This document shows, piece by piece, positions 9,383-20,354 of a stretch of DNA of 46,046 bases. The stretch covers positions 66,559 through 112,604 of the forward strand of contig SZWC01004690.1 of NCBI GenBank assembly GCA_023375785.1, in the 5' to 3' direction. Origin of the DNA: Penium margaritaceum. Lineage: Eukaryota; Streptophyta; Zygnematophyceae; Desmidiales; Peniaceae. A model generated the notes under the pieces. That model was not told the origin of the DNA and searched no databases. It was given only the letters and a program-made list of their open reading frames with translations. Each line of letters starts with the position of its first letter. The first letter of the stretch is position 1. The position numbers were made by a program, and so were the translations under genes.

Positions 9383-11327
9383 CCGCACAAGAGCCAGATC
9401 TTTCTCTCGGCATCGGTGGAGTAGATGCTGGTTGGCCTTGTGGTGGTCACCAGGGTGGTGGAGGGCATGGTTATTCTGGGGGCGCCTTTGGGGACTGAGG
9501 CCTTTTGTCGAGAGCGGTTGGAGGATTCTGTAGGAGCGATAGAGGCATTGATGGGGTCCCTGCCTGACCTGCCGGACGCACAGACGGCCTTTGTAGTTCT
9601 TCCCAAGTGTGTCATGCAGAGGTTACAGCACCTCACACGGCCGACACCTCCGATTGAGTGTGGCTTACTCAGCTCCGGGAGTTTGACGAGCACGTGGGCG
9701 TGTGTCTCTGACGGTTGGTCCAGTTGGAGGATGTACAGACGATACGCGAGAGACTGGCGGTGGCACATGCGGAGCGCCAGGCCCAGTTGTCCATCCAGCT
9801 CGTTGGCTTAGATCTAGCCCTGCTTGTAGCACAGGCTCCACTCTCTTACATCTCCAGCCGCCTCCAGACTTGGAACCATGTGCGCCAGCTCCTTCAAGTA
9901 CTAAAGCCGAGGGAGGAGGGTGTAGCGGCGGAGCGGACACTGAGAGGATGGTATAGAGGGCCCTTTGAGGAGCTGCGGGACAAGACATTGAGGAGACTAC
10001 CAAAGTCCATCAGGACTGGGATCCCCAACCTGGTGGCCTATGAGTGGGGGAGCCCACACCGGCTGTTCCAGGACTTGAGCTCACGGCTACANGTTGTCCA
10101 TCCAGCTCGTTGGCTTAGATCTAGCCCTGCTTGTAGCACAGGCTCCACTCTCTTACATCTCCAGCCGCCTCCAGACTTGGAACCATGTGCGCCAGCTCCT
10201 TCAAGTACTAAAGCCGAGGGAGGAGGGTGTAGCGGCGGAGCGGACACTGAGAGGATGGTATAGAGGGCCCTTTGAGGAGCTGCTGGAGGGGACGTTGAGG
10301 AGACTACCAGAGTCCATCAGGACTAGGATCCCCAACCTGGTGGCCTATGAGCGGGGGAGCCCACATTGGCTATTCCAGGACTTGAGCTCACGGCTACACG
10401 AGTGGCACTTGACAGAATTACGAGCGACGGTCTCTGCAGACTTGGGAGTGGAGGAGGCCCTCCCATAGCTATAGCGCCTCGCAGCAGTTAAGGGGGACCA
10501 CAGTAGAGAAGGGATGCTGGCATAGACGCGGTCGGTGGCAGATCGGTTATACATGGCACCGGAGGACTGGAGTGTGGCGTGCAGATTCTGGCTCGGCATG
10601 CCGCAAGCACACCTACGCCACATCCCTACTTGTGTCTGCCCAGCTGGAGCGCCGCTCCGCCCATGCGCGCCACAACACGGGCTGCGTTGCGCGTGAGGTG
10701 GAGTGCCAAAGGCTGTTCATGGCGCAGTGGTGCGGGAGTTGGCTGCAGTGATGGGAGAGAGTGGCATGGGTGGCGTACAGGATGAGCCAGAGGGGATTTT
10801 GTCAGAGGGGCGGCCGGATATTGTGTGCTTCGACCCAGTCACGGGACATCGAATCGTATTGGACGTGGTCATTGCGGACCCACAACGGCCGTCACTGGGA
10901 TGGGCATCGGCTCTCCAGCCGGGAGCAGCATTGGCGGAGGCGGTGCATGCGAAGGAGAGAAAATACGGACAGTGGAGGAGTGAGGCAGATCGGGACCGGC
11001 TTGACTTCGTGTTCTTGGCTCTGGAGACATTCGACACTTTTTCCCGCAACCTAGGGGAATTGCTACGGTCTGGTACTGATGCGTTTGAGCGACGATTGGC
11101 GAGACACGGCGGCACAGACGGGGTAGTACGGCCCCTTCCGGCCCTGCTGAACCTGAGGGTGGTGGTGGCCTTGCTGAGAGCACAGGCACAACAGATCAGA
11201 CGGCGTGCATTGGAGTGGGCCCAGGACAAGCCGTTTGAGGCAAATATGGCCCGTGCCCAACGGGCGCTACTCAACCGTTTTGACGGCCCATCAGAGGCCG
11301 ACGTGTGCTTTGTGGGCGGAGGAGTGG
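9383..11327 (+). pseudogene. LINE copy 1 protein: thumb, CCHC knuckle and RLE endonuclease
   Basis: After stops at 9380 and 9422 the thumb/linker follows in two frames (RERLAVAHAERQAQL ... LRGWYRGPFEEL). From 10094 to 11327 one frame holds, with stops only at 10466, 10472, near 10523 and at 10694. A CCHC-type region near 10630-10690 reads CPAGAPLRPC ... QHGLRC, then HGAVV; related proteins read CGAPLDPLGDHALxC. The nuclease core is EGRPDIVCFDP ... IVLDVVIADP (about 10809-10880), a PD-(D/E)XK pattern. RLE nicks the target site to prime reverse transcription. Copy 2 (12705-13989) is a clear homologue. Confidence 0.8.
9786..10281. other. Single-N join with duplicated flanks (assembly artefact 1)
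   Basis: An N stands at 10092. The sequence after it restarts with the same bases as at 9786: about 189 bases are identical, and the next ~115 bases match at roughly nine in ten. This looks like two overlapping contig ends, perhaps from different copies or haplotypes, joined without merging. The true genome may have one copy; a real tandem duplication is less likely. Confidence 0.75.
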
Positions 11328-11589
11328 TCTACAGGGTCAGGTTTTCAGTATCATTCGAGTACAACGGGGTATGGTCTTCAGGGTCCAGGGGAGCCCTGAT
11401 TATGGTACTGATCATCTGGAGCGGGAGTATCTTTGGTCTTGAACCATATTTCTTGTGGTCCGGCATTCCTCATCGGTCTTCCATTTTTCTGCCTTCCTCT
11501 AGCTTGTAGAGAGTTTTGATTGTCCAAACCTCTTATCTTGCCCTCGTATGTACTATTTCAATTCAGTAATGAGTTTACACTCACAGTCA
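11328..11589 (+). other. LINE copy 1 3' UTR
   Basis: Non-coding tail homologous to 13990-14250 in copy 2. Shared landmarks include TTGTGGTCCGGCATTCCTC and a final TGTACTATTTC, then ATTCA-rich bases. Both tails pass directly into (TCAC)n instead of a poly(A), so the 3' end either carries or targets this repeat. Confidence 0.7.
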
Positions 11590-12244
<655 letters not shown>

Positions 12245-12675
12245 TCACTGATGGCTCAGTGGGTACAACTCCAAGTTGAGAACCCAGTGGTACCTAGTTC
12301 GAACCTGTCAGAGCGGTGGCGTTCCACTCGACGGTACCCCTTGCACTGGCCAGTGCGAGCGTCGCTGTGGTGTGGCGACGTCGCTCGGCCTTCGCGAGGC
12401 GTCGATGGTGAGGGGGGCACCCTTGTTCCGTCGCAGAGGTTTGTGCGGTGGTAGCCTCCCATCGCCGCTCGTCGCTCGGCCCCAAGGACGCCTTCGGCTG
12501 GTTTTGCTGCAGTCGCTGGCATCCTCGTCGGGCGTGTGTGGAGTTGCGCTCACTCGGCCAAAGGTAGCTCTGGGATCGGAGTACCACCATCCAGTAAGAC
12601 AGATAATTGTCCCATGAAAAAAGGACCCAGCCACTGATTAAGGCGAGACACAATGTTCATGTTCATGATATGAGA
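12245..12675 (+). mobile_element. tRNA-derived SINE-like unit
   Basis: Unique sequence inside (TCAC)n. Its head carries TGGCTCAGTGG (12252-12262) and AGTTCGAACCT (12296-12306), an A box and B box exactly 44 bases apart, as in a class I tRNA. A CTGA/TCAG pair (12248-12251 with 12308-12311) suggests a residual acceptor-like stem. The body is GC-rich and non-coding. The tail has short repeats (TGTTCATGTTCAT). The flanks TCATTTACTCACTG and TCATTCACTCACTG could be a TSD but are low complexity. No partner LINE is identified from the tail. Confidence 0.55.
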
Positions 12676-12696
12676 TTAACACTCACTCATTCACTC

Positions 12697-14250
12697 ACTG
12701 GTGTACAGACGCCACAGGACAGGCGAGCTTTGGCACATGCGGAGCGTCAGGCCCAGCTGCCCATCTGACTCGGCGGCCTTTGTCTAGCCCCGCAGGCAGC
12801 ACTGGCTCCACTCTCTTACATCTGCAGCTACATCCAGACCTGGCACGATGTGTGCCAGCTCCTTCATGCAGTAGAGCCGAGGGATGAGGATGTAGCGGCG
12901 TACCAGACATGGAGAGGATGGTATAGAGGGCCTTTCAAGGAGCTGCGAAAGGAGACGATGCACAGACCGTTGGGGTCCATCAGGAGTAAGATCCACGACT
13001 TGATGGCATGTGAGGCGGGGAGCCCACACCAGCTGTTCAAATATTTGAACTCACGGCTACACGCGTGTCACCTAACAGACTTGTGGGCGATGGTCTCAGC
13101 AGACTTAGGAGTGGAAGAGGCTCGCCCGCAACTGCAGCACCTGGCAGCAGTTTAGGGGGATCACACCAGGGATTGGATGCTGGCTCATCTGCGGTCGGTG
13201 GCAGATCGGTTATACATGGCACCGGAGAATTGGCGGGTGGCGTGCAGATTCCGGCTTGGCTTGCCGCTGGCACACTTACGCCACACCTGTATTTATTTAT
13301 GCCCAGCTGGAGCGCCGCTTTGCCCGTGCCTGTCGCAACACGCACTGCGGTGTGTGTGGGGTGGAGCGCCAAAGGCTATTCACGACTGAGTGGTGCGGGA
13401 GTTGGCGGCAGTGATGGAAGAGAGTGGCCTGGGTGGTGTAAAAGAAGAGCCAGAGGGGATTTTGCTAGAGGGGCGGCCAGATATTGCGTTCTTGGACCCA
13501 GCCACAGGACACCGGCTGGTACTGGATGTGGTCATTACGGATCCACTGTGGCCATCACTAGAATGGGCATCGGCTCTCCAGCTGAGAGCAGCATTGGCGT
13601 AGGTGGTGTGTGCGAAGGAGAGAAAAAACGGACAGTGGAGGAGTGAGGCTGATCGGGACTGGCCTGACTTCAAGCTTCCGGCTCTAGAGATGTTCGACGC
13701 CTTTTCTCGCGGCCGAGGGGGAGTGTTACGGTCGACTACTGACGCATCATAGCGTCGACTAGCAAGACACGGTGGTACAGACGGGGTGGCTCGGCCCCTT
13801 CGGGGCCTGCTGAACCAGAGGGTGGCAGTGGCCTTGCAGAGAGCGCAGGCACAGCAGATCAGACGGCGCGCATTAGAGTGGGCCCACGACGAGGCATTTG
13901 AGGCAGATGCGGCCAGTGCCCGGTGGGCACTACTCGACCGTTCCGATGGCCCATCAGAGGCCAAATTGTGCTCTGTGGACCAAGAGTAGAGGAGTGGTCT
14001 CCAGGTTCATACTGTTAGTATCATCCCAGTTTACCTAGTATGGCCTTCAAGGTCCAGGGGAGCTCAGATTATTGTGCTGATCATCAGGAGTTGGAGTATC
14101 TTTCGCCTTGGACCACCTTTCTTGTGGTCCGGCATTCCTCGTCGATTTCCTTTTTCTGTCTTCTTCTAGCTTGCAGAGAGTTTTTATGGTCCAAAACCTC
14201 TTCTCTTGCCCTCATATGTACTATTTCCATTCATTTATGGGTTTCAAATC
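12697..14250 (+). mobile_element. RT-RLE LINE copy 2, 5'-truncated
   Basis: Starts abruptly after CACTCACTG at a point matching about 9730 of copy 1 (GTACAGACG...) and follows copy 1 to the 3' UTR end, where (TCAC)n resumes. 5' truncation is usual for target-primed reverse transcription. It has a (TCAC)n array on both sides. Confidence 0.82.
12705..13989 (+). pseudogene. LINE copy 2 protein: thumb, CCHC and RLE
   Basis: Follows copy 1: RGWYRGPFKEL, LYMAPENW, then a knuckle CPAGAPLCPC ... QHALRC at about 13300-13350, and the nuclease GRPDIAFLDP ... LVLDVVITDP (about 13470-13545). Stops occur at 13153 (TAG at a Gln position), 13387, 13600 and 13750. The last open part reads EAALERAQAQQIRRRALEW-like helices and ends at 13989. 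A degraded copy; only the C-terminal half of the LINE protein is present. Confidence 0.78.
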
Positions 14251-14489
14251 ACTCACTCACTCACTCCATCACTCACTCACTCTCTTACTTCCACTCGCTT
14301 GCACTCACTCATACTCACTCACTCACACTCACTCACTCACTCACACTCGCTCACACTCACTCACTCACTCACTCACTCACTCACTCACTCACTCACTCAC
14401 TCACTCACTCACTCACTCACTCACTCACTCACTCACTCACTCACTCACTCACTCACTCAATCAATCAATCACTCACTCACTCACTCACG
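14251..14489. repeat. (TCAC)n array between LINE copies 2 and 3
   Basis: Imperfect then nearly pure CACT repeats (pure from about 14355 to 14455), following the copy 2 3' UTR and ending at CACGCACTCAA, where copy 3 begins. All Thr-His-Ser-Leu frames here are repeat artefacts. Confidence 0.96.
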
Positions 14490-15579
14490 CACTCAAGGGG
14501 GCTCTCAAGGGACTTCCAAAGGAGGTGGCCCAGGTTCTGGGCCCAGGGCCAGGCTCCCACGATCCCGGCAAACCGGCTTTGGCCGCGTGGCATGCCTCAG
14601 CGGCTGAACACGCCACGTCATCGACCCGCCCACGTCACCCACAGCTACCGGACAGCACAAGAAACCGCTTGAGGCAGGGAGGATACCGGCGGGTAGCCCC
14701 TGGAGAGAGCTCTACACCTGGCCCATTCCGGCTCCACCACATGGTACACTCAGGGAGCGAGGAGCAAAAAGGCCCGGCGGACTGCTGACATCAGAATTTC
14801 CGCCGGGCCATGGTGGTCCCGCTCTGTCTCCACGGCGCACCCTTCCAGGCGAGAGCGGGCCCGTTGGAAAGCCCCCGGTGGGAGCTTTCGAACGAGCCCA
14901 CTCCCTCCCTGCCATGTGGCGGGAGTGGAGAGCAAGGAGGAGAAAGGGTGGCGGCGAGCATCCCATGGAGGAGTGGATGGCACCCACGACATGCTGCCGC
15001 CCCACACATGCGGAGCCGGTTGCCTCGGGCACCAGGCAGCAGCGGGAGGTGTCCGCCGCCACCCCCTCTCCCTCTGCTCCTAGCCCTGATCCCTCAATTA
15101 GGGGGGGGGGGAGGGGGAGGGGCGAGGAAGGCCCACAACCCTGTGGGTGGAAGACCCTACAGTCAAATTCAAGGGAGTTAAACAACCAAAACCTCCACTA
15201 CGGACAGCCCGCAGCAAATGCAAGACAACTGTGAAAGGGCCACGGAGCTGGTGGAAGAAACAGGCGGAAATCCGAGCAGCGAAGAAAGAGGGCGAAATGG
15301 CAAACAGTCCATAAGGCGCAACAAAAAGTGCCACCGGAAACAACAAATGAGAGGCTAGAGTTAGAGCACGAGAGCAGACAGTAGGTGTGTGATCCCATGA
15401 CAAGCATGGAGACAAGTCAAGAAAAGGTAACTGGGGGGAATCACAGTGAGGAGAACGCAAGGGTGGTAGCGAGGAGGAGAGAGAACAAGCGAGAGAAAGG
15501 GTGTCTTGACCAGGAGGGTGTTTTGACCATAGAGCCCGAAGTATAGGAGAGGTCCTTTGTGAGAGCGTAGACGGCGGAG
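14490..15579 (+). other. LINE copy 3 5' UTR (probable)
   Basis: About 1.1 kb of GC-rich, non-coding sequence between the (TCAC)n array and the first plausible ORF. It contains a G-run near 15103-15120. No homologue of this part exists elsewhere in the window, since copy 1 is cut by the window edge and copy 2 is truncated. Promoter function is inferred from position only. Confidence 0.45.
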
Positions 15580-17342
15580 ATGCCCACGGGCATGCGACGG
15601 ACCCGCTCTCAGGGGGGAAGTGGGACGACAGAGGTGGCAGCGGATCAATGGAGGGAGAGCCCGAGTACAAGGGAGACCACGGGACAGCGGGCAGAGAGGG
15701 GATCGGAGCAAGGAGGACCAGACGACCCCTTGGCTAGGTTGCGGCGGGAGGTTCAGACATCATGTGCGGTAGCACACGAGGACATGAGGGATCGTACTGC
15801 GTGGATTATTCCTACGGTATGACAAGCAGATAGGATGATACCTCGCAGACCTCCATTCCTTGTGGGAGGAGGTGACGATGGCCCTCTTTCAGAACCAGTT
15901 CCGAGATAAAGGCCCTTCGCCGTGAGGTCGCGGTCTGTAGAGCACCACACCAGGCATATGACCCGCGCATGGAGGACCTTGCCGTAGAGATCACGCGGCT
16001 ACGAGAGTGGGTGATCCTACAGGAGCAGTTCTTCGGACATGAGCGAGCGCTCCAGCAGGGGGCCATTCAGGGTCCGTAGCAGCAGGTGGTGGACCTAGGA
16101 TCCCCAGCCGGTTTACTCGCAGTACGGCAGGCAACCCTGGCAGTGGACATATCCCTACGTGAGGCCGCGCGGGCGGTGAGAGATGCACCCACCCCTCGAT
16201 TACAAGGTGAGATAGAGATTACCTCGCAGGAGGATGTAGAGGGGATGAGGGAGGCCGCATTGGGGGATGGCTCCGGGCAGTTCGCTCGAGCTATAGGAGA
16301 CGTGAGGTCAGCTGTGGTGGGGAGTTGCCCCGACCGCGGACACGGGGGTGCCAAGGGTCTGGAGTCTCAGGGGGACCAGGCGCAGGAGGGGGTGGACCTG
16401 ATGATGGAGATCAAATCGGTGTGGTTGAGTTGTGGGGGCATCATTGGCTACAGTCTATGTCCTGCCTCAGATACCAGGACAGGGAGACTCTCTGCAACAC
16501 GAAGAACCCGCCGGCGTAGTGGGGCATCCCGGCGGTGGCGGCACCGCAAGTGTCAGTGAGAGTGTGTATGCATGGTCACAGCCGTGTCGCCCGCCCTTGG
16601 GTCATTGACAGTGGCGATGGAGGGAGCCTCCACCGGGAGTGAGGGTACTAGCCCAAGGGGGGTCCCGGGATAGGCCAGAGGAGGCGATCAGGTCTGGCCG
16701 GGAGGGCGCAAGATAGGCGACAGGAGGGTCTAGATCGGATGACAAACTAGGGGAGGAGCCAAGTAAGGGCTCCTCGGGGGAGAGCGGGTCTGGTGGCACG
16801 GGTGGGGATGACGATCACCCACGACGACAAGGGACAAGGTCTCCACTTATGGATGTTTTTGAGGAGGAGGTTGAGGGGGAGGAGAGACAGGAGGGGGAGG
16901 TTGTGGAGGAGGAGGGCCGTGTAGGGGCAGGCCCGGCTCAGGATGGGGTAGGCAGGGAGTCCACCGACGGGAGACCTCGTCCACCCAGCCTCCCCTTCCG
17001 TTGTGTCCAGATGAAGATGCGATGTATCCGGCGAGCACGACGACAGGATGACCCGGGGATGAGTGTTCCAGAGGACAGCCCGGGTGAGGAGGGCAAGACA
17101 GAGGTTAGACCAGCAGTTGGGGTCTCAAGAGAGGATGGAGCGAGTGTCCCCCAGGCCCCAGACGGCTTGGCAGGAGCTGAGGTAGCTGACGAAGATGATG
17201 GGAGAGCGGGGACAGAGGTTGAGGGTGCAACCCTCGAGACTCCACAGGCACGTGAGCCGATGAGAGTTGAGGCGATCTTTGATCGAGGGCCTCCTTGGAG
17301 ATGCCTGTGGATAGGATGCGGCTTTGAGGGGCGGTCGCAACA
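15580..17342 (+). pseudogene. LINE copy 3 protein: N-terminal half
   Basis: Starts with MPTGMRRTRS at 15580, the first sizeable start after the UTR. It runs through a coiled-coil region (about 15950-16200; EDLAVEITRLREW ... REAARAVRDA) with a TAG at 16078 at a Gln position, then a Gly-rich part. From 16849 an open acidic and Arg-rich stretch leads into the first half of the C2H2 finger (CLWIGCGFEGRSQHS, to about 17342). Frames change near 15820 and 16560. The hAT-like insertion then splits the finger. Alignment with 118-602 and 6227-6510 supports the assignment. Confidence 0.6.
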
Positions 17343-17350
17343 CTCTCAAC
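17343..17350. repeat. hAT-1 target-site duplication, left
   Basis: CTCTCAAC, matching CTCTCGAC at 18061-18068 at seven of eight bases. Eight bases is the hAT size. Copy 1 reads CTCTCGGC without an insertion at the same site. Confidence 0.8.
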
Positions 17351-18060
17351 TAAGGCTGCACACGGATCCTGGGCTCCGCAGTACTCTACCCATGAATCCG
17401 AATCCAGATCCAGATTCGCGGTTCCGGATCCAGGATTGTGGATCTGGCTTGTATTTACGGATCCTTACCCAAATCCTAGGGAAGAGGGAGGGGGAGCTGG
17501 GGAAAAAAAACCCCGACTAAACGTCCAGCTCAAGTGATTCACGTAGAACACTCAAATGCACATTCAAAATCAAACAACTCAAAATGTGCGGCATACTTTT
17601 GACTGACAAAATGTTTCGTGACACATCGGCGTGGTTGGCACATGAATCATGCGTGTCAACCACGTGAAACCTGTCAAATTGCCAGCCTAGAGCTGGCGAT
17701 GCTATGTTTATTGGTCTCATATCTTCTTATCTGTCAAGTAGCCAACCACCTATAGAATCACAACATCATCACCACCATTGATGGTCGTCTATGGATTGGG
17801 CATAGGCAGGCATCAATGGACATCGTCGCATCGTCGGTGGTCTGGAACAGCGTGAGCCGTCCGTGGCACTTGCACTGACACGCTGTTTACAAGCACAAAA
17901 CCAGCACAATATACCATGCATGGTAGATGACTCCCCAGATCCGGATCCAAGTTCCGTGAATCCAAGGATCGGTTACCCCTGATCTGGATCCAGTGTAGAA
18001 CCCGTTGCACAGATCCGGATCCCTCTGATTCTCCACAAAGAGGAACCGTGTGCAGTCTCA
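17351..18060. mobile_element. hAT-1, 710-bp non-autonomous hAT-like element
   Basis: The ends read TAAGGCTGCACACGG and, on the other strand, TGAGACTGCACACGG: imperfect terminal inverted repeats of about 15-20 bases of the hAT type (YARGGYTG-like). It has an 8-base TSD. Both subterminal regions are full of GGATCC/GATCCGG motifs, which may be transposase sites. No transposase is encoded, so an autonomous partner elsewhere would be needed. It is inserted within the zinc-finger codons of LINE copy 3, and the empty site is visible in copy 1 near 6515. Confidence 0.82.
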
Positions 18061-18068
18061 CTCTCGAC
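18061..18068. repeat. hAT-1 target-site duplication, right
   Basis: CTCTCGAC; LINE copy 3 resumes here with GCTCCC, as in copy 1. Confidence 0.8.
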
Positions 18069-19208
18069 GCTCCCAGTGGTACCGCAGCCATCGTAGGTGG
18101 TGCTTTCAGTCTGCTCTACCGGGGATTGAGCAGCGACGGGTGGACCCGACCCCAGAGGCACAGGTGGAGGAGGCACGGAGTGACCACCCAATCAGGATGT
18201 GTGCGGCGAGTACGGGGGAGGCGGCGGAGCGGCAGGCGTGGCTGGCCAAGCGCCAGCGTCATGAGGGATGGCTCACCTGGAGCAAGTGTATTGGGTGGCG
18301 AGGTGGCAGGCAGAGTGGCGACGGATATGTTTGGCGAGGCAGTTACTACAGGAGGCTCAACGCCTCCGACGCCAGCGGTATGATGTGGGCCGGCGCGTAC
18401 AAGACCGTCTCACACGGGAGGCTCAGAGTGACGGGGGTGGGGGTGAGCTACCCAAGGAGAGTGAGATGGGAGTTGGGGACCCGGCTGATTCTGAGGGGAG
18501 GACAGGTGACACACCGGTCCCCAGCACGATACCCGCACCAGCCCTCGGAGCACTGGGGGAGGCCAGTTGAGGAGAGGAGGAGCAGCCTTCCACAGTGATG
18601 GAGGATTTTCTCCGCCAGTGGTTTCCCCAGATGGTAGATGAGGAGTACAACACAAGGAGAGCCACAAGAGTGAGTATGGACCCCCTGCATCAGACTCCAT
18701 GGACGACGTCCTCGTCCATGGACGAGGACGTCGTCCATGTCCATCAGCTAATGACACATATCCAACCGACCAACCAGCCCGTGCCCGTGAGGTGGTTTGA
18801 CTAGGCTAGGTCAGGCATAGAAGGCGGGGGTGCCGGGGAGCTGATGGGACACGAGCATCAGGAGGGTGGGGGTCGGGAGGATGCCGGTGGGGGACTACAA
18901 CCGCAGTCCCTCGGACAGTCCCTTTTGGCGTTACCACCCCTACATGTTAGCAGGAGTCCCCCAAAGACGCGAAGGATACCACGTCGAGAGCTCAGAGTAC
19001 ATAAGGTGTGGCGGCCGAGGATCACACAACACACAAGAGCAAAGGCCGATCACAACGCAGGATCCCCATCGGTCCCCAAGTTGGTGGTGGCAGTGCCATA
19101 GTGGCAGCGGAGCAGCAACTAGAGGACAAGAGTCGGCGCCATCAGCAGGAGGCGAACCAACAGCAGCGGTGAATGCCACCAGGCCGGTAGTGGGGAGAGC
19201 CCTTGCAC
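18069..19208 (+). pseudogene. LINE copy 3 protein: finger remainder, coiled-coil and linker
   Basis: Resumes with the His half of the C2H2 finger (RRSQWYRSHRRW). The coiled-coil follows (QAEWRRICLARQLLQEAQRL, about 18305-18400) and then a Pro/Ala-rich linker to 18600, parallel to 6520-7060 in copy 1. Frames shift more than once. A 42-bp perfect palindrome at 18698-18739 is absent from copy 1. Similarity to copy 1 ends near 19208 within the stretch equivalent to 7650. Confidence 0.6.
18698..18739. repeat. Perfect 42-bp palindrome
   Basis: Two 21-base arms with no spacer; each half carries CATGGACGACGTCC-type sequence and its exact complement. It lies in LINE copy 3 where copy 1 (near 7130) has ordinary sequence, so it arose after the copies separated. 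Confidence 0.95.
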
Positions 19209-19211
19209 GCA

Positions 19212-19960
19212 ACCACTCGGACTCCTGCAACCGCTCCCTATTCCAACGGAACCATGTGTTGATATCTCCATGGACTTCGTCACAGGACTACTAGTCGCAC
19301 TGGAGGAATACGATGCAATCCTCGTGGTCGTCGACAGGTTTTTCCAAATGTCCCATTTCATCCCAACAACAATCACCGTCACTGCCAAGGGAACAGCACG
19401 GCTATTTGTAAACAACATTGTATGGCTACACGACGTGCCGAGGACCATCACAAGCGACGGAAACGTCGATTCACCCGTCATTTTTGGCGCAAACAGATGA
19501 ATCGCTACGGCAGCCAAATTCAGCTTCAATGGTGTTTCATCCTCAAACTGACGACCAAACCGAGCGGACCAATCAAACGCTCGAACAACTTCTCCAAAAG
19601 ATATGCAAACGTCATGAGATGGATTGGGCACAAGAACTCCCGACCACCAAAAACGCATACAATTCGGTAGATTCCACCGCAATGGGTAAAACTCCATTTG
19701 AAGTGGTGTATGGCAAATTTCCCGCCACACCAGCCGGACTACAAATTCACAGTAACATTCCCGCAGTTGAGATTCAACGCCTACAATTTGCCACCATTTG
19801 GGAAGAAACACGCCAAACCCTTGCAAAGACACAAGCAGCGATGAAACAAGCAGCTGACCGACATCGCAACAACGACATCTTCACCGTAGGCGACAAATTC
19901 CTCCTCAGCTTGGCAAAAATCAAACTTCGTGGAGCCGACTATTTGAAGCTCAAATTTTGA
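19212..19960 (+). pseudogene. pol: Gypsy-1 integrase core
   Basis: Reads PLPIPTEPCVDISMDFVTGL, then ILVVVDRFFQMSHFIPT and HDVPRTITSD: the rve catalytic core, with the first two acidic residues in SMDF and TSD. A frameshift near 19470-19490 follows. The frame from about 19515 reads FHPQTDDQTERTNQTLEQLL, with the catalytic Glu in QTERTNQ, and then the usual tail (TGKTPFEVVYG-like; DRHRN, VGDKFLLSL) to a stop at 19960. It inserts element DNA into the host genome. Inactivated by the frameshift and the missing N-terminus. Confidence 0.88.
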
Positions 19961-20342
19961 TGGTCAAGACCGTTTGAGATCTAGCGTATGCAAACCCTTG
20001 TGGCTGTACGACTCAAACTCCCCGACACTACTTAAGTTCATCCGGTGTTCCATGTCATAACTCAAGCACAACGAAGACCCCGGAGAGAACTTCCTTGGTA
20101 GAGATGCCCCTCCTCCACCTCCTATTCAAGTGGAAAAAGACACAGGATACGTCATCAAGGACATCCTCGGCCACCGACGATGAGGCAAAAGGATAGAATA
20201 CCTTATCAAGTGGCACACCTAAGACGCCGCGCACAACAGCTGGGAACCCTACAACAACATCCGAGATGTCGATCATCCCATCAACGGCTACTACCGTCGT
20301 CACCGGGCCACTTCTGCACGCACGCCGGGATGTCGCGGCTAA
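19961..20342 (+). pseudogene. Gypsy-1 chromodomain region
   Basis: One frame from about 20118 reads VEKDTGYVIKDILGHRR, a TGA, then GKRIEYLIKWHT, a TAA, then DAAHNSWEPYNNIRDV. This is the chromodomain pattern (Ile-Leu-rich start, YLIKW, W-E-P), found at the Pol C-terminus of chromoviruses, where it binds histone marks and guides integration. The TGA at 20181 stands where an Arg CGA is likely. The stretch 19961-20117 keeps only fragments of the integrase tail. Confidence 0.78.
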
Positions 20343-20354
20343 AAGGGGGAAAAG
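20341..20354 (+). promoter_or_regulatory. Gypsy-1 polypurine tract
   Basis: AAAAGGGGGAAAAG directly before LTR A (TGTTACG). Confidence 0.85.

Larger units (their letters stand above)
6227..11589 (+). mobile_element. RT-RLE LINE copy 1, main part
   Basis: Continuation of the LINE after Copia-1. The order is C2H2 finger, coiled-coil, Gln-rich linker, RT with YLDD, CCHC knuckle, RLE nuclease and a short 3' UTR that runs into a (TCAC)n array. This domain order (N-terminal finger, RT, CCHC, C-terminal RLE in one ORF) is that of R2-type and related RLE non-LTR retrotransposons. Copies 2 and 3 in this window share its sequence. A single N with duplicated flanks lies at 10092. All coding parts carry stops. 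Confidence 0.85.
14490..19208 (+). mobile_element. RT-RLE LINE copy 3, 3'-truncated
   Basis: Begins right after the (TCAC)n array, so 14490 is the probable true 5' end of the LINE. It matches copy 1 from about 16450 on. It is interrupted by a hAT-like element (17351-18060) and cut at about 19208, where Gypsy-1 sequence starts; the RT and nuclease are missing. Confidence 0.75.

Noticed and set aside
14251..14489. CRISPR-like array
   Set aside because: The repeats are 4-bp microsatellite units without unique spacers, in a eukaryotic context.
14040..14788. Plus-strand frames up to 226 codons with Thr-His-Ser-Leu repeats
   Set aside because: They read across (TCAC)n and join unrelated LINE 3' UTR and 5' UTR sequence.
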